NCBI RefSeq assembly: GCF_008932435.1
Contig: NZ_WBWE01000003.1
Location: 186,001-250,000, forward strand
Direction of reading: 5' to 3'
DNA from: Brucella pseudintermedia
GTDB taxonomy: Bacteria > Pseudomonadota > Alphaproteobacteria > Rhizobiales > Rhizobiaceae
DNA: 64,000 nucleotides
Both the position numbers and the translations under genes were made by a program. Shown piece by piece: positions 19,878 to 29,676 of this stretch; within the stretch, counting starts at the first letter, position 1, and each line of letters starts with the position of its first letter. Under the pieces are notes generated by a model. It was given only the letters and a program-made list of their open reading frames with translations, did no database searches and was not told the origin of the DNA.

Positions 19878-20474
19878 CTACTGTGCAGGCGGTGGTGATG
19901 CTGGCGCGGGCGTTGTGCCATTTGCAGGCGCATCCGTAGCAGGAGCGTTCGTCTCGGTTGCAGCAGACGGGTTGGCCACTCCATCAGCAAAGAATTTCGA
20001 GCGGTCAAAGGCCGGTGCGTCATTCAATTGCTGCTTGTTGGCCTTGATGACCAGCCATGTTTTTCCGTCACTGCGCGTGGCGAGCTGAAGCTGGTCGGGG
20101 CTGACCGCCACGTCTTTCTCACCGACGCCGAGGAAACCGCCCACGCCGATGACGGCTGCTTCGATCTGCCCATCTGGGCTGGCGATCAGGTCGTTCAGCT
20201 TGCCGACCGATTGGGCGTCGGGTGCATCGCTTTCATAAACGCTTTGCCCGATGAAAGAGGAGACAAGGAGTTGGCCTTCCTTGGGTTCCACGAAGCCGAC
20301 CTTGCCAGCCTCTCCAGTCAGGGGCTTGCCAAACATATCCTTGGATGAAACCGGCATGTCCTGCGTCTCTACCGGCGCTTGCGCTGGAGTAGACGAAGAA
20401 GGCGCTGTTTGAGCCAAAGCCGATCCACCGATCAGCAACGCACAGGTCGTCGTCACAAGTGTAGTTTTGAACAT
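19878..20474 (-). CDS. Exported PRC-barrel domain protein
   Basis: 198 residues. A signal peptide covers residues 1-22 (cleavage after SALA). Residues about 70-150 form a PRC-barrel-like domain (SFIGQSVYE, VGKLNDLIASPDGQIEAAVIGVGGFLGVGEKDVAV). The C-terminus is Ala/Pro/Thr-rich low complexity. PRC-barrel proteins of this exported kind are common in rhizobia and of unknown role; possible envelope stress function is inference. A leftward hairpin terminator follows. Confidence 0.82.
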   Translation of the reverse strand: MFKTTLVTTTCALLIGGSALAQTAPSSSTPAQAPVETQDMPVSSKDMFGKPLTGEAGKVGFVEPKEGQLLVSSFIGQSVYESDAPDAQSVGKLNDLIASPDGQIEAAVIGVGGFLGVGEKDVAVSPDQLQLATRSDGKTWLVIKANKQQLNDAPAFDRSKFFADGVANPSAATETNAPATDAPANGTTPAPASPPPAQ

Positions 20475-20605
20475 AACTATCTCCTTGATGCGTTCCGGTT
20501 ATGTGAACCGAACGCGGAAATAGTCACTTCGTTCCAAAATTCATTCAAATCCCTGCGGTCATGGACGGCTCGAGACAGGTGTCCTTTAGACATTGTTGGA
20601 GATAA

Positions 20606-20630
20606 GAAAGCCCGCGCAAGGCGGGCTTTC
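20606..20630 (-). terminator. Terminator of nrdJ, possibly bidirectional
   Basis: A perfect 10-bp stem GAAAGCCCGC / GCGGGCTTTC (20606-20615, 20621-20630) with a 5-base loop, 31 bases beyond the nrdJ stop. Both arms end in T-rich runs. Confidence 0.8.
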
Positions 20631-20660
20631 GTGCTTGCTATTTCGATGCCAAGCCTGGCT

Positions 20661-23600
20661 TTAGCTACAGCCGCTTGTTGCACCACAAGTGTCACATTTC
20701 AGACAGGTGCCATTGCGAACCATGGTGAAGTTCTGGCACTCGGTGCAGCTATCGCCCGTATAGCCCTGCATCATCGACTTGATGCGGCGATCGGCCTCCA
20801 GCTTCTTGGCGGCACTTGCGCTTTCCGCGCGAGCCGAGGCTGCGTCTGCGGCGGCCTTGTCCGAGAACAGTTCGGTCGCAGATGCGCTCTCTTGCTGTTG
20901 CGCCGGTGCAGGCTGTTCCTCGAAATCGCGCTTGAATGCCGTGGCACCATCCGTCACCAGACCGATTGTTGCCGGGCGATTGCCTGTCGGAGCGGTTGAC
21001 TTCAAGGTCGTGACATTGGAGGCCTGCGGCGTAGAACTCGTAGATCCCTTGGCTTCGTTACCGGTGTTCGTCACCAAAGTGGGCTTGTAACCGCGCGTCC
21101 ACCCGGTGGAAACCAGATTGGTCTTGCCTTCCTTGATGCCCTTGCCGAGCGCCGTATTGCCGAAATCGCTGGTATCGACATGGGCGAGGTCGTTGCGACC
21201 CAGATAGGACACAGCCAATTCCCGGAAGACATAATCGATGATCGACGTCGCGGTCTTGATGGCATCGTTGCCGATGACCATGCCGGCCGGCTCGAACTTC
21301 GTGAAGGTGAAAGCCTCCACATATTCTTCAAGCGGCACGCCATATTGCAGGCCGAGCGACACGGCGATGGCAAAGTTATTCATCATCGCACGGAAAGCGG
21401 CGCCTTCCTTGTGCATGTCGATGAAGATCTCGCCGAGGCGTCCGTCGCCGAATTCACCAGTGCGCAGATAGACCTTGTGTCCGCCAACGACTGCCTTCTG
21501 GGTATAACCCTGACGGCGGTTCGGAAGCTTTTCACGTTCATGGACGATCTTTTCGACAACCTTCTCGACGATCCGCTCGGTCACCTGAACGGCGCGGGCC
21601 GCCGCCGGTGCTTCGATCAGTGCCTCGATTGCGTCGTCTTCATCCTCGTCGTCTGCAATCAGCGAAGCGTTGAGCGGCTGCGAAAGCTTGGAACCGTCCC
21701 GGTAGAGCGCGTTGGCCTTGAGCGCCAGCTTCCAGGACAGCATGTATGCGTCCTTGCAGTCCTCGACGGTTGCGTCGTTTGGCATGTTGATCGTCTTGGA
21801 AATCGCGCCCGAAATGAATGGCTGCGCGGCAGCCATCATGCGGATATGGCTCTCCACCGACAGGTAGCGCTTGCCGATCTTGCCGCAAGGATTGGCGCAA
21901 TCGAACACGGCGTAATGCTCTTCTTTCAGGAACGGAGCACCTTCGAGGGTCATCGCGCCGCACACATGGATGTTGGCAGCTTCGATTTCCTTGCGGGTGA
22001 ACCCGAGAGCAGGCAGCATCTCGAACGAGAAATCGTTGAGTTGCTCGTCGGTGAGCTTCAGCACATCCTTGCAGAAATCTTCGCCCAGCGTCCACTTGTT
22101 GAAAGCGAACTTGATGTCGAACGCGCTCTTGAGAGCGGCATTCAGGGCCTCGATCTTCTCATCGGTGAAGCCCTTGGACTTCAGGGAGGACGGATTGATG
22201 CTCGGAGCCTGATTGATGTTGCCGTGACCGACAGCATAAGCCTCGATTTCGGCGATCTGGCTTTCCGAATAACCGAGCGTACGGAGCGCTTCCGGCACGG
22301 CGCGGTTGATGATCTTGAAGTAGCCGCCACCGGCGAGCTTCTTGAACTTTACCAGAGCGAAGTCCGGTTCGATGCCGGTCGTGTCGCAGTCCATGACAAG
22401 GCCGATCGTGCCGGTCGGCGCGATAACGGTTGCTTGTGCATTGCGATAGCCGTGCTTTTCACCCAGTTCCAGCGCCTTGTCCCAAGCCGCGCGGGCATGG
22501 GTGATCAGGTCCTGATCCGGGCAGTCCTCAGCAATCAGCGCGACCGGGTTGACGGCAAGGCCTTCATAACCCTGCGTTTCACCATGTGCGGCGCGGCGAT
22601 GGTTGCGGATAACGCGCAGCATGTGCTGGGCGTTCGGCTCGTAGCTCGGGAAGGTGCCGAGTTCCTTCGCCATTTCGGCGGAGGTGGCATAGGCCACGCC
22701 GGTCATGATCGCCGTCAGCGCGCCGCAAATAGCGCGACCTTCGTCGGAGTCATAAGGAATGCCGGAAGTCATCAGCAGGCCGCCAATATTGGCATAGCCG
22801 AGGCCGAGCGTGCGGTATTCATAGGAGAGGCGGGCGATTTCCTTCGACGGGAACTGCGCCATCATCACCGAGATTTCGAGAACGATGGTCCACAGGCGCG
22901 CCGTGTGCTCGTAAGCCGCGATATCGAATGACCCATCCTTGTTGCGGTAGGTGAGCAGGTTGATCGACGCCAGATTGCAGGCCGTATCGTCAAGGAACAT
23001 ATATTCCGAGCACGGATTCGAGGCGCGGATCGGACCAGCCGTCGGGCAGGTGTGCCAATCGTTCATGGTCGTGTTGTAATGCAGGCCCGGATCGGCGGAA
23101 GCCCATGCGGCATAGCCGATCTTTTCCCACAGATCGCGCGCCTTCAGCGTCTTCATGACACGACCGTCGCGACGCGCCGTCAGGTTCCAGTCGCCATCAT
23201 TTTCGACGGCACGCAGGAATTCGTCCTTTAGCGAGACGGAGTTATTGGAATTCTGGCCGGAAACGGTGAGATAAGCTTCCGAATCCCAATCCGTATCGTA
23301 GGTCTTGAACTGGATGTCGGTATAGCCCTGACGCGCGAACTGGATCACGCGCTTGACGTAGTTTTCCGGGACCTGATTCTTCTTCGCGGCCTTGATTTCG
23401 CGCTTCAGGGCAGGGTTCTTCGCCGGATCGAAGCAATCGTCCCGAGTGGCTTCGGAGCCGGCTTCGCAGTTGACGCACGCCTTCATGATGGCCGTCAGAT
23501 GCTGCTTGACGATCTTGGAGCCGGTGACGAGCGAGGCAACCTTCTGCTCTTCCTTGACCTTCCAGTCGATATATTCCTCGATATCCGGGTGATCGATATC

Positions 23601-24449
23601 GACAACGACCATCTTGGCGGCACGGCGGGTCGTGCCGCCGGACTTGATGGCGCCCGCAGCGCGGTCGCCGATCTTCAAGAAGCTCATGAGCCCGGACGAC
23701 TTGCCGCCGCCGGAAAGCTTTTCACCTTCGCCGCGCAGATAGGAGAAGTTGGAACCGGTGCCCGAACCATATTTGAACAGGCGCGCCTCACGGACCCACA
23801 GGTCCATGATACCACCTTCATTGACGAGGTCGTCGCCCACGGACTGGATGAAGCAGGCATGCGGCTGCGGATGTTCGTAGGCCGACTTGGACTTGGTCAG
23901 CTTGCCGGTCTGCCAGTCGACGTAGAAATGGCCCTGGCCGGGACCATCGATGCCATAGGCCCAATGCAGGCCGGTGTTGAACCATTGCGGGCTGTTCGGC
24001 GCCACGCGCTGCGTTGCAAGCATATAAGCAAGCTCGTCACGGAAGGCGAGGGCGTCTTCCTCCGAATCGAAATAACCGCCCTTCCAGCCCCAATAAGTCC
24101 AGGTGCCTGCGAGACGGTCGAAAACCTGGCAGGCATCCATCTCGGAGCCGTAGCGTTCGTTTTCCGGCAGCTTGGCGAGCGCTTCCTCGTCGGCAACCGA
24201 ACGCCACAGCCAAGAGGGAACATCATTCTCCTCGACCTTCTTCAGTTGCGCGGGGACGCCAGCCTTGCGAAAATATTTCTGGGCGAGAATGTCAGCGGCC
24301 ACCTGGCTGAACTGCGCGGGCACATTGATGTTCTCGAGACGGAATACGATTGACCCATCGGGATTCTTGATCTCGCTGGTCGCAGTCCGGAACGCGATGT
24401 CCGCATAGGCCGACTGATTCTCTTTCGTGAAACGGCGTTCGATCTTCAT
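20661..24449 (-). CDS. nrdJ: Adenosylcobalamin-dependent ribonucleotide reductase, class II
   Basis: 1262 residues from the ATG at 24449; an in-frame ATG at 24458 would add three residues. Class II enzymes reduce ribonucleotides to deoxyribonucleotides with adenosylcobalamin and need no oxygen. The sequence has the substrate and radical-site core ([69 protein letters not shown]), and a C-terminal cysteine-rich tail with C-x2-C and C-x2-C pairs, as in the long vitamin B12-dependent NrdJ (TIGR02504 type). Thioredoxin-type reduction at the tail is family knowledge. Upstream lies a 742-base gap with candidate NrdR boxes. Confidence 0.95.
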   Translation of the reverse strand: MKIERRFTKENQSAYADIAFRTATSEIKNPDGSIVFRLENINVPAQFSQVAADILAQKYFRKAGVPAQLKKVEENDVPSWLWRSVADEEALAKLPENERYGSEMDACQVFDRLAGTWTYWGWKGGYFDSEEDALAFRDELAYMLATQRVAPNSPQWFNTGLHWAYGIDGPGQGHFYVDWQTGKLTKSKSAYEHPQPHACFIQSVGDDLVNEGGIMDLWVREARLFKYGSGTGSNFSYLRGEGEKLSGGGKSSGLMSFLKIGDRAAGAIKSGGTTRRAAKMVVVDIDHPDIEEYIDWKVKEEQKVASLVTGSKIVKQHLTAIMKACVNCEAGSEATRDDCFDPAKNPALKREIKAAKKNQVPENYVKRVIQFARQGYTDIQFKTYDTDWDSEAYLTVSGQNSNNSVSLKDEFLRAVENDGDWNLTARRDGRVMKTLKARDLWEKIGYAAWASADPGLHYNTTMNDWHTCPTAGPIRASNPCSEYMFLDDTACNLASINLLTYRNKDGSFDIAAYEHTARLWTIVLEISVMMAQFPSKEIARLSYEYRTLGLGYANIGGLLMTSGIPYDSDEGRAICGALTAIMTGVAYATSAEMAKELGTFPSYEPNAQHMLRVIRNHRRAAHGETQGYEGLAVNPVALIAEDCPDQDLITHARAAWDKALELGEKHGYRNAQATVIAPTGTIGLVMDCDTTGIEPDFALVKFKKLAGGGYFKIINRAVPEALRTLGYSESQIAEIEAYAVGHGNINQAPSINPSSLKSKGFTDEKIEALNAALKSAFDIKFAFNKWTLGEDFCKDVLKLTDEQLNDFSFEMLPALGFTRKEIEAANIHVCGAMTLEGAPFLKEEHYAVFDCANPCGKIGKRYLSVESHIRMMAAAQPFISGAISKTINMPNDATVEDCKDAYMLSWKLALKANALYRDGSKLSQPLNASLIADDEDEDDAIEALIEAPAAARAVQVTERIVEKVVEKIVHEREKLPNRRQGYTQKAVVGGHKVYLRTGEFGDGRLGEIFIDMHKEGAAFRAMMNNFAIAVSLGLQYGVPLEEYVEAFTFTKFEPAGMVIGNDAIKTATSIIDYVFRELAVSYLGRNDLAHVDTSDFGNTALGKGIKEGKTNLVSTGWTRGYKPTLVTNTGNEAKGSTSSTPQASNVTTLKSTAPTGNRPATIGLVTDGATAFKRDFEEQPAPAQQQESASATELFSDKAAADAASARAESASAAKKLEADRRIKSMMQGYTGDSCTECQNFTMVRNGTCLKCDTCGATSGCS

Positions 24450-24464
24450 CTGTCCCATCCAAAC

Positions 24465-24480
24465 GTTCTATATATAGTAG
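24465..24480. promoter_or_regulatory. NrdR-like palindrome near the nrdJ start
   Basis: The core CTATATATAG (24468-24477) matches the centre of the NrdR consensus ACACwATATATwGTGT, but the outer bases do not. It sits about 15 bases before the start codon, an odd place for a single repressor site, and may be coincidental. Confidence 0.3.
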
Positions 24481-24681
24481 CTTTAGTGACGGTTTTCAGC
24501 CACGGCCTGTCTGTATCGCGTCTCTGTCAAAACAGCTCTTCTGCAGGGAGGAGCGTCTTGTTGGGGAGAAAACTCCCGGAAACCCGCTTCCGTCTCATCA
24601 AAGCCCGCGAAAAAACGCCTCAGGGGAGCATAATTGCAACCTTGCTGACGCTATCGCGATCAAAAATCAGCGGAACGAGAA

Positions 24682-24728
24682 ATACCTTATCTTGTAAGAA
24701 GCATGAGCGCAAATACTAAATCTAGTGT
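24682..24728 (-). promoter_or_regulatory. Candidate nrdJ promoter flanked and overlapped by paired NrdR boxes
   Basis: Two palindromic 16-mers lie exactly 31 bases apart centre to centre: 24713-24728 (13 of 16 consensus matches to ACACTATATATAGTGT) and 24682-24697 (10 of 16). Between and across them, read leftward, is TTGCGC (24707-24712) and TAAGGT (24684-24689) with a 17-base spacer. NrdR boxes in other bacteria occur in pairs about 31 bases apart overlapping nrd promoters. The start codon is about 235 bases away, implying a long leader. Confidence 0.5.
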
Positions 24729-25151
24729 TAACGCTGTTTCTTTCTGATGCTGCATCTGCTTCTCCAGAGCCCGGAATGCCCGAATAAGAGCGCAAGAAAG
24801 CACCGAGCGAAAAACGCACTTCCAAAGCGCGACGCTCGTTCGATACTCAACTTGACCGAAAAAAGATCGACGGATTTACAACGCCCGACCACGCTACTTA
24901 CGCAACGATAGCCCCATAAAAAACGACTCGGCTACGAGCGTCAAGCAATGGTTTGGCGCAATGCTCCAGCATCTAGATATTGTGCGTAACCCCTTGGGGC
25001 AAATGTGGATAACGGGGAGAAGCGATACTTATGCGAATAAAGCCGGCTTCAAGATTTTGGGAGCCAATAATGCCCCTTTTGAGGAGCAGCTAAAGGAACA
25101 ATTTCGGTAACGTTCTCCATTGACAGCGAAAATCCCTGTGAATGGATCGCA

Positions 25152-25172
25152 TCCCGGCAGAACTTGCCGGGA
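25152..25172 (-). terminator. Hairpin after the NUDIX gene
   Basis: An 8-bp stem TCCCGGCA / TGCCGGGA with a 5-base loop, 20 bases beyond the NUDIX stop. It lacks a good T run on either strand, so terminator function is uncertain. Confidence 0.4.
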
Positions 25173-25191
25173 AGGAAGGACGCTGTGCCGC

Positions 25192-25680
25192 CTACTCGGC
25201 GGCCGCTGCGATTCCCGAATCACCAAACTGGTTCAGTATCTGCTTCAGTTCAGTTTCTTCGACCCGGCATGCTGCTTCCTGCGGCGATACCCACTCGCAG
25301 ATGCGCTGGGCCCGTTCAGGCCAGTCTTTTTCCTGGCGTGTGAATTGCACCGTGAATACTGCCGCTATGAACTGGTTTATACGCTCTGGCGGCAAATCCG
25401 TCTTGCAGTAGCAGAAGGTGCCGATCGGTGTCGGGGAGACTTCACCCCGAATACCGGCTTCTTCGTAGGCTTCACAAAGAGCGGTTTCGGCAAGGGTACG
25501 ACCCACTTGCGGCCAGCCCTTGGGAATGATCCAGCGTCCCGTGCCACGGCTCGTGATGACGAGAACCTTGAGTGCACCCATGTCGCGCCGATGAACAAGC
25601 GCGGCCACCTGTTGCAAACGACCCGAAGGCGTAAGAATACGCTTTTCGGTTGCAATAAGTTGGCTTGCCTGCGACTTCAC
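25192..25680 (-). CDS. NUDIX hydrolase
   Basis: 162 residues. The Nudix box is recognisable: GWPQVGRTLAETALCEAYEEAGIRG, matching G-x5-E-x7-REUxEExGU with Ala/Glu substitutions around the RE position (CEAYEEAG). The family cleaves nucleoside diphosphates linked to other groups; the resemblance is to diphosphoinositol-polyphosphate/diadenosine-type NUDIX proteins found in rhizobia, with substrate unknown. The ATG at 25680 opens a typical short N-terminal strand. Nothing indicates an operon; the upstream gap is 439 bases. Confidence 0.85.
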   Translation of the reverse strand: MKSQASQLIATEKRILTPSGRLQQVAALVHRRDMGALKVLVITSRGTGRWIIPKGWPQVGRTLAETALCEAYEEAGIRGEVSPTPIGTFCYCKTDLPPERINQFIAAVFTVQFTRQEKDWPERAQRICEWVSPQEAACRVEETELKQILNQFGDSGIAAAAE

Positions 25681-26119
25681 CGCGAAAATCCCCTCTTTCT
25701 TTACAGCATGGTCCGATTCGTCAAAATAACAACTGTTTAGTTAGACTGCGAACCTTCGAAAATGTTCCAAAAAATCTTTTATTTTAAAGGTATTACTGAA
25801 ATCGCAGGACAGGTTTAGCAGTCTGGAAAGGTACTGCGGCCTTGAGCGGCGTTATCTTGATGCGCTTTCCATAAGGTGCGATTGCGGCGAAAATATCACC
25901 GCAATCACGTTCGTTTATTTTCGTTTTGTAGCGTTCCGATCCAGAGGATTTAAAGTCGGTTCGTGCGGGTTTTGGAGCGGTTCCTGCTTCGGCGGAAACG
26001 TCGGAACCGCTTTCTAATCAATTATGTTTGCCACATTGTCCACGTATTGAACCGAGACAAAAAACAGTCCTGTGGACGGATCTCCCGCGCAGGCGTTTCA
26101 CACATTTGCTAAAAATACT
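25681..26119. other. Intergenic region with two hairpins
   Basis: 439 bases between the NUDIX gene and gpt. One hairpin pairs GATTGCGG with CCGCAATC (about 25879-25907) and is followed rightward by a T-rich run. A second pairs AGCGGTTCC (25976-25984) with GGAACCGCT (26003-26011) followed by TTCT. No rightward gene precedes them, so they may mark a small RNA or a structured leader. Confidence 0.4.
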
Positions 26120-26617
26120 CTAGCCGCGCTTTCCGCCAGCAATCGGCTCCTGATAGGTGAAGCCCATATCCCAAGGGAAGTAGATCCAGGTGTCCTGCGA
26201 TACTTCGGTCACAAAAGTATCGATCAGCGGGCGGCCCTTCGGCTTGGCATAAACGGTCGCAAAATGGGCTTTCGGCATCATTTCGCGAACGATGGCTGCG
26301 GTCTTGCCGGTGTCGGTCAGATCATCGACGACAATGACGCCTTCGCCGCCATTTTCCAGAAGCGTTTCGCTTACACCCTTGAGAATCTGCATGTCCCCTT
26401 GCGACGTGTAGTCATGATAGGAGGCGATGCAGACGGTTTCGATAAGGCGAATGCCAAGTTCGCGGCAAACGATGGCAGCAGGAACCAGACCGCCGCGTGT
26501 GATGGCGACAATTGCATGCCAATCGCGGTTCATGCCGGCAATACGCCAGGCGAGGGCGCGGGCATCGCGGTGGAACTGATCCCAGGAAACGGGAAAGGCT
26601 TTATCTGGCAAGGACAT
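26120..26617 (-). CDS. gpt: Xanthine-guanine phosphoribosyltransferase
   Basis: 165 residues; transfers phosphoribose from PRPP to xanthine or guanine in purine salvage. The PRPP motif [12 protein letters not shown] is present, as are the N-terminal [16 protein letters not shown] region and the C-terminal WIYFPWDMG seen in Gpt-type enzymes. The start at 26617 follows GGAGCG and begins at the conserved [12 protein letters not shown]; the longer frame to 26695 has no family character. It is transcribed leftward, after the universal-stress gene. Confidence 0.92.
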   Translation of the reverse strand: MSLPDKAFPVSWDQFHRDARALAWRIAGMNRDWHAIVAITRGGLVPAAIVCRELGIRLIETVCIASYHDYTSQGDMQILKGVSETLLENGGEGVIVVDDLTDTGKTAAIVREMMPKAHFATVYAKPKGRPLIDTFVTEVSQDTWIYFPWDMGFTYQEPIAGGKRG

Positions 26618-26873
26618 CGAAACGCTCCATGGAACGATCCGGAGTTCATGCTCCGGACCTTTTAAAACCAAAAATGCGCTGTGACGGATTGCCAAGCGCT
26701 GTAACTGTCAGGATCTGCGGCTTTTCCACCCGCGCCCATTCCGGCAGGCAGCGGGGAAGGAAAAGGCTCTCCGCCCGGCACAGTCAGCGCCGGGTGATGC
26801 TGATAACCGCAAAAATGTCGTTCTTGCAAGCGTGTCGTGCGATTACGCGCCGGTTGTTGAGGGAAACCGGGTC

Positions 26874-27719
26874 CTAGCGTGAGAAAAGCGTGAGGATTGG
26901 CAACTCGTTCAACATGGAACGCGTCACGCCGCCGAAGACCAGTTCCCGCAACCGCGAGTGACTGTAGGCGCCCATCACCAGAAGATCGGACCGTTGCGCG
27001 ATGATGTGCTCCCGCAAAGCATCCTGAGCGTAGCGCCCGTTGGAGGCGATTGCCGTTGGGGTTACTTCGATACCGTGGCGCGATATTGATTCTGCAATAT
27101 CGTGGCTGGCCAATGCCCGATCCTCCCCCTCAATTTCCGGCGGATCGACCCAAACGATTTCGGTTTTGTCCGCATGTTTCATCAAGGGCAGGGCGTCGAA
27201 CGCAGCGCGGGCGGCTTCCCGCTTGCCGTTGAAGGCGACAACGATGCGATCCAGCGAAACCATCGGCAATACCGGCGCGTAGGGAACCAGCAGAACAGGG
27301 CAACTGGAATTGAAAACGATCGTATCGGCAGTCTCGTCGTTGGCCGCCGGATCGTCCGGGTCCGGCTGCCCGGCAATCAGCAATTCTGCGCCAAGGCAAG
27401 CGGTCAGCACGCCGTCCGCGGCTGTGCCCGTCTCCGAACGCGTGATGCGATACTCATAATTGGCTCCCTGGCGGCGCATTTCCTCTTCGAAGACATGTTT
27501 CAATCGTTCGGAAAGCTCCTTGTGCTGCTTGTCATGCAGTTCGAACATTCCGGGGTCGATAAAGCCGTTTGGGTCGGCATAGACGATGGGGGAAGGGATG
27601 GAGTACAGCCCGATGACGTGAATATCGGGGAACTTCTGCTTCAAAAGTCCAACGGCGGACAAAACCCGCTTCAACTCGGATTCACTGCGAGAATAGGCAA
27701 CCACCGTCTTGTAGGACAT
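26874..27719 (-). CDS. Tandem-domain universal stress protein
   Basis: 281 residues comprising two UspA-like folds: residues about 1-150 (ending SSCPVLLVPY) and 155-281 (ending LLVMGAYSHSRLRELVFGGVTRSMLNELPILTLFSR). The C-terminal domain keeps a G-x2-G-x9-G-(S/T)-like nucleotide-binding pattern, MGAYSHSRLRELVFGGVTRSML. Universal stress proteins accumulate under starvation and oxidative stress; the specific role here is unknown. The next gene upstream (CinA-like) is 75 bases away in the same direction. Confidence 0.9.
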   Translation of the reverse strand: MSYKTVVAYSRSESELKRVLSAVGLLKQKFPDIHVIGLYSIPSPIVYADPNGFIDPGMFELHDKQHKELSERLKHVFEEEMRRQGANYEYRITRSETGTAADGVLTACLGAELLIAGQPDPDDPAANDETADTIVFNSSCPVLLVPYAPVLPMVSLDRIVVAFNGKREAARAAFDALPLMKHADKTEIVWVDPPEIEGEDRALASHDIAESISRHGIEVTPTAIASNGRYAQDALREHIIAQRSDLLVMGAYSHSRLRELVFGGVTRSMLNELPILTLFSR

Positions 27720-27794
27720 GACAGAACTCCTTCCGGCTGTGTTTCTATTTTAGCATATAATGCAACGAGTTGCGTGGGCAAAAGGTTGCAGAGT

Positions 27795-28553
27795 TCAAGC
27801 AGCGCCCATCTTCTCGAGTGACGAGATCATTTTCTCGATCGCACCGATCGCCACATCAACTTTCACAGGATCGCTGCCCCGCACGACAAGCTCGGTGCTG
27901 AAGCGCCCATTCTCGAATTTCGGGTAGGAACCGATGATCGTATCCGGGTTTTCTTTCTGGATTTCCGTGAGCGGCGCGCCGATCACCCCTTCGCCGAAGG
28001 GACAAAACACCGATCTGGATAGAAGCTTCCGTCCGGTCTTCAGCGTCGGCAGCACATTGTCGAGCATCGCCTGAAACACGGATGGCACGCCAGCCATCAC
28101 ATAGACATTTCCGATATGAAAGCCGGGCGCCGCCGAAATCGGGTTTTCGATATGCTCCGACCCTTGTGGCATGCGCGCCATGCGTTTGCGCGACTCGGTG
28201 AACTCCAGCCCGCGTTTCGCATAATTGTCGCCGAGCAACTTCATGGCTTTCTCGTCATAAATGCAAGGCACGCCGAAAGCCGTGGAAACAGCATCCGCGG
28301 TGATGTCGTCATGGGTCGGACCTATCCCGCCGGATGTGAATACATAATCAAAATGCGGTCGCAGTGCATTGAGAGCGGCTACAATGGCAGCTTCCTCGTC
28401 CGGAACAATCCGCACTTCCTTCAAGTCGATGCCAGCCGCTGTCAGCACATCGGCAAGATGTCCGATATTCTTGTCCTTGGTGCGGCCAGAGAGAAGCTCG
28501 TCGCCAATTGCCAGCATTGCGGCTTTGACGGCTTGCTGCGGATTTTCGGTCAT
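27795..28553 (-). CDS. CinA-like molybdopterin-binding domain protein
   Basis: 252 residues of the MoaB/Mog-like competence-damage protein N-terminal domain (PF00994). The motif TSGGIGPTHDD is diagnostic, preceded by AIGDELLSGRTKDKN. The C-terminal nicotinamide-nucleotide deamidase domain of full CinA is absent, as is usual for this short form in alphaproteobacteria. The ATG at 28553 lies 9 bases after GGAG; a TTG two codons upstream is less likely. Function is uncertain: the fold can bind molybdopterin or nucleotide-type ligands. Confidence 0.86.
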   Translation of the reverse strand: MTENPQQAVKAAMLAIGDELLSGRTKDKNIGHLADVLTAAGIDLKEVRIVPDEEAAIVAALNALRPHFDYVFTSGGIGPTHDDITADAVSTAFGVPCIYDEKAMKLLGDNYAKRGLEFTESRKRMARMPQGSEHIENPISAAPGFHIGNVYVMAGVPSVFQAMLDNVLPTLKTGRKLLSRSVFCPFGEGVIGAPLTEIQKENPDTIIGSYPKFENGRFSTELVVRGSDPVKVDVAIGAIEKMISSLEKMGAA

Positions 28554-28721
28554 ATCCAAGACTCCATTTCTGACTTCAGTTAAGCGTCAGCGGGGCGAGG
28601 CTGCAACTGCTTTGTTTCAGCATTTCATTCCTTTGGGGAAGTTGCGTCTTTCCAAACAAGGTCGCTCCCCTAATTGAAGCTGTCGAGGTTGGCCCTCGCA
28701 AATCGGGATAGGGAGAGTGAC

Positions 28722-29321
28722 ATGGTGAAAGTGCTGGTGTTGTATTATTCGGCCTATGGTCATACGGAGAAAATGGCCAAGGCTGCTGCCGAAGGGGCGC
28801 GGGAAGGTGGTGCGGAGGTCACTCTCAAGCGGGTGCCTGAACTGGTGCCGCCCGATGTGGCGAAAGCCTCGCACTACAAAGTCGACCAGGACGCGCCGAT
28901 TGCTACGCCTGCGGAACTCGCAGAGTACGACGCCATCATCATCGCCACCGCCACCCGCTACGGCATGATGGCCGCGCAGATGAAAAATTTTCTCGATCAG
29001 ACCGGTGGGCTTTGGGCGAAGGGCGCTCTCGTCAATAAGGTCGGGTCCGTGATGGTTTCCACAGCCACGCAACATGGCGGTGCGGAACTGGCGCTGATTT
29101 CCACTCAGTGGCAGATGCAGCATCACGGCATGATCATCGTCCCGCTTTCCTATGCCTATCAGGGGCAGATGGGCAACGATGTGGTGCGTGGCGGTGCTCC
29201 CTACGGGATGACGACGACTGCTGATGGTGACGGTTCACGCCAGCCTTCGGAACAGGAACTGGACGGAGCCCGCTTCCAGGGGAAGCGCGTTGCTGAAATC
29301 ACCGCCAAGCTGCACGGCTAA
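28722..29321 (+). CDS. wrbA: NAD(P)H:quinone oxidoreductase WrbA
   Basis: 199 residues, flavodoxin-like fold that binds FMN and reduces quinones by two electrons, protecting against redox cycling. The FMN phosphate loop is [12 protein letters not shown] (residues 8-19), with [21 protein letters not shown] and STATQHGG as the other FMN contacts. The ATG at 28722 follows GGGAGAG. A strong hairpin terminator lies 18 bases after the stop. Transcribed divergently from the CinA-like gene. Confidence 0.93.
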   Translation: MVKVLVLYYSAYGHTEKMAKAAAEGAREGGAEVTLKRVPELVPPDVAKASHYKVDQDAPIATPAELAEYDAIIIATATRYGMMAAQMKNFLDQTGGLWAKGALVNKVGSVMVSTATQHGGAELALISTQWQMQHHGMIIVPLSYAYQGQMGNDVVRGGAPYGMTTTADGDGSRQPSEQELDGARFQGKRVAEITAKLHG

Positions 29322-29339
29322 GCTTGTGAGGAATATTTG

Positions 29340-29369
29340 AAAAGCCGCAGTTCAAGCCTGCGGCTTTTT
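29340..29369 (+). terminator. Rho-independent terminator of wrbA
   Basis: An 11-bp stem AAAAGCCGCAG (29340-29350) / CTGCGGCTTTT (29358-29368) with a 7-base loop, followed by T. Confidence 0.85.
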
Positions 29370-29392
29370 CATGAACAGGGGAAAAGGAAGGG

Positions 29393-29478
29393 TGGTGCGG
29401 TCGGCGGGACTTGAACCCGCAAGCCTAAAAGGCGACGGATTTTAAGTCCGTTGCGTATACCAATTTCGCCACGACCGC
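29393..29478 (-). tRNA. tRNA-Leu (anticodon TAA)
   Basis: The acceptor arms GCGGTCG / CGACCGC pair fully, the discriminator is A and the CCA tail is encoded. The anticodon loop CTTAAAA gives TAA (reads UUA/UUG). A long variable arm, typical of leucine tRNAs, is present, as are the GTTCAAGTC T-loop and the D-arm. Length 86 including CCA. Confidence 0.95.
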
Positions 29479-29676
29479 AGCAATTGCCATTGTCTATGTC
29501 ATGATTTGTATCACGATTTCAAGCCACAAAGCCTGTTAACATCAACAGTTAGAACTGCCGAATATATGCCTGGTCCAGATCGTTGATTTGGCATCCGTCA
29601 GGCTTCAACCTTGTCTGCGATGTCAAAGCCATGTAGCGATGGGCGAAATTCCGTTGGAAATACAGAAAGTCGAATA

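Larger units (their letters stand above)
24450..25191. other. Intergenic region upstream of nrdJ
   Basis: 742 bases between nrdJ and the NUDIX stop. The nrdJ-proximal 230 bases would be a leader if the promoter listed below is right. I see no clear B12-box (rAGYCMGgAgaCCkGC-like) and so do not call a cobalamin riboswitch. The distal part holds the palindrome CCCCTTGGGG near 24990 and no supported gene. Confidence 0.5.

Noticed and set aside
21180..22931. 583-residue rightward open frame opposite nrdJ
   Set aside because: Antisense shadow of a highly conserved 1.26 kaa enzyme; no motifs of its own.
24450..24720. Cobalamin riboswitch before nrdJ
   Set aside because: No convincing B12 box or the expected paired core could be found by eye, so it is not listed as a feature.
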